Shown piece after piece: positions 5,416-5,436 of a stretch of 5,436 bases of DNA (its first letter is position 1; each line of letters begins with the position of its first letter). Both the position numbers and the translations under genes were made by a program. This DNA is from ZC4RG42 sp036676355 (GTDB lineage: Bacteria; Pseudomonadota; Gammaproteobacteria; Burkholderiales; SG8-39). The stretch is from the NCBI GenBank assembly GCA_036676355.1, contig JAKFDA010000048.1, forward strand, positions 1 through 5,436. Direction: 5' to 3'. The notes under the pieces were generated by a model that saw nothing but the letters and a program-made list of their open reading frames with translations, ran no database searches and was not told the origin of the DNA.

Positions 5416-5436
5416 CGCAGCGGCGGGAATGTGTCA

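Larger units (their letters stand above)
5078..5436. other. Non-coding stretch upstream of the response regulator gene
   Basis: These 359 bp show no convincing gene. They must contain the promoter of the leftward response regulator gene, but I find no clear sigma-70, sigma-28 or sigma-54 match. Short symmetric sites are present at 5220-5230, 5255-5270, 5300-5312 and 5394-5415. A plus-strand ATG at 5371 stays open to the edge for about 22 codons. A minus-strand frame also enters from the right edge and stops near 5278-5280. Both are too short and unlike known families to call. Confidence 0.6.

Noticed and set aside
5371..5436. Possible start of a plus-strand gene at the right edge
   Set aside because: There are only about 22 codons before the edge and a weak ribosome binding site. 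Another open frame starts four bases later, and the region is hairpin-rich.

Overview
The window is a flagellar gene cluster from a Gram-negative bacterium with a moderately high GC content. The gene order matches the enteric-type arrangement: flgB-C-D-E is read leftward, diverging from flgA-M-N read rightward. Together with the protein sequences, this points to a gamma- or betaproteobacterium. I cannot name a genus from the sequence alone.

Layout. Positions 1-882 (minus) hold the N-terminal 294 residues of the hook protein FlgE, cut by the window edge. Next come flgD (1042-1707, hook cap), flgC (1719-2150) and flgB (2294-2704), all on the minus strand, so the operon reads flgB>flgC>flgD>flgE. 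A 289-bp divergent region (2705-2993) carries two REP-like hairpins facing each other. On the plus strand follow flgA (2994-3677, P-ring chaperone), a near-perfect sigma-28 promoter (3684-3710), flgM (3774-4073, anti-sigma-28) and flgN (4110-4598, FlgK/FlgL chaperone). A bidirectional terminator (4612-4640) separates flgN from a convergent minus-strand gene for a stand-alone Rcp1-type response regulator (4652-5077). The last 359 bp hold no convincing gene, only several short dyads.

How the genes work together. FlgB and FlgC build the proximal rod, FlgD caps the growing hook, FlgE is the hook subunit, and FlgA helps assemble the P-ring. FlgM holds sigma-28 inactive until the hook is finished and FlgM is exported. 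The sigma-28 promoter in front of flgM implies that sigma-28 drives its own inhibitor, along with FlgN, the chaperone for the late hook-filament junction proteins.

The main surprise is a 42-bp sequence present twice (38/42 identical) in inverted orientation. One copy lies in the flgD-flgE gap and the other in the flgB-flgC gap, so they bracket flgC-flgD. Both gaps (159 and 143 bp) are long for this operon. In the operon mRNA the two copies could pair across about 1.27 kb.
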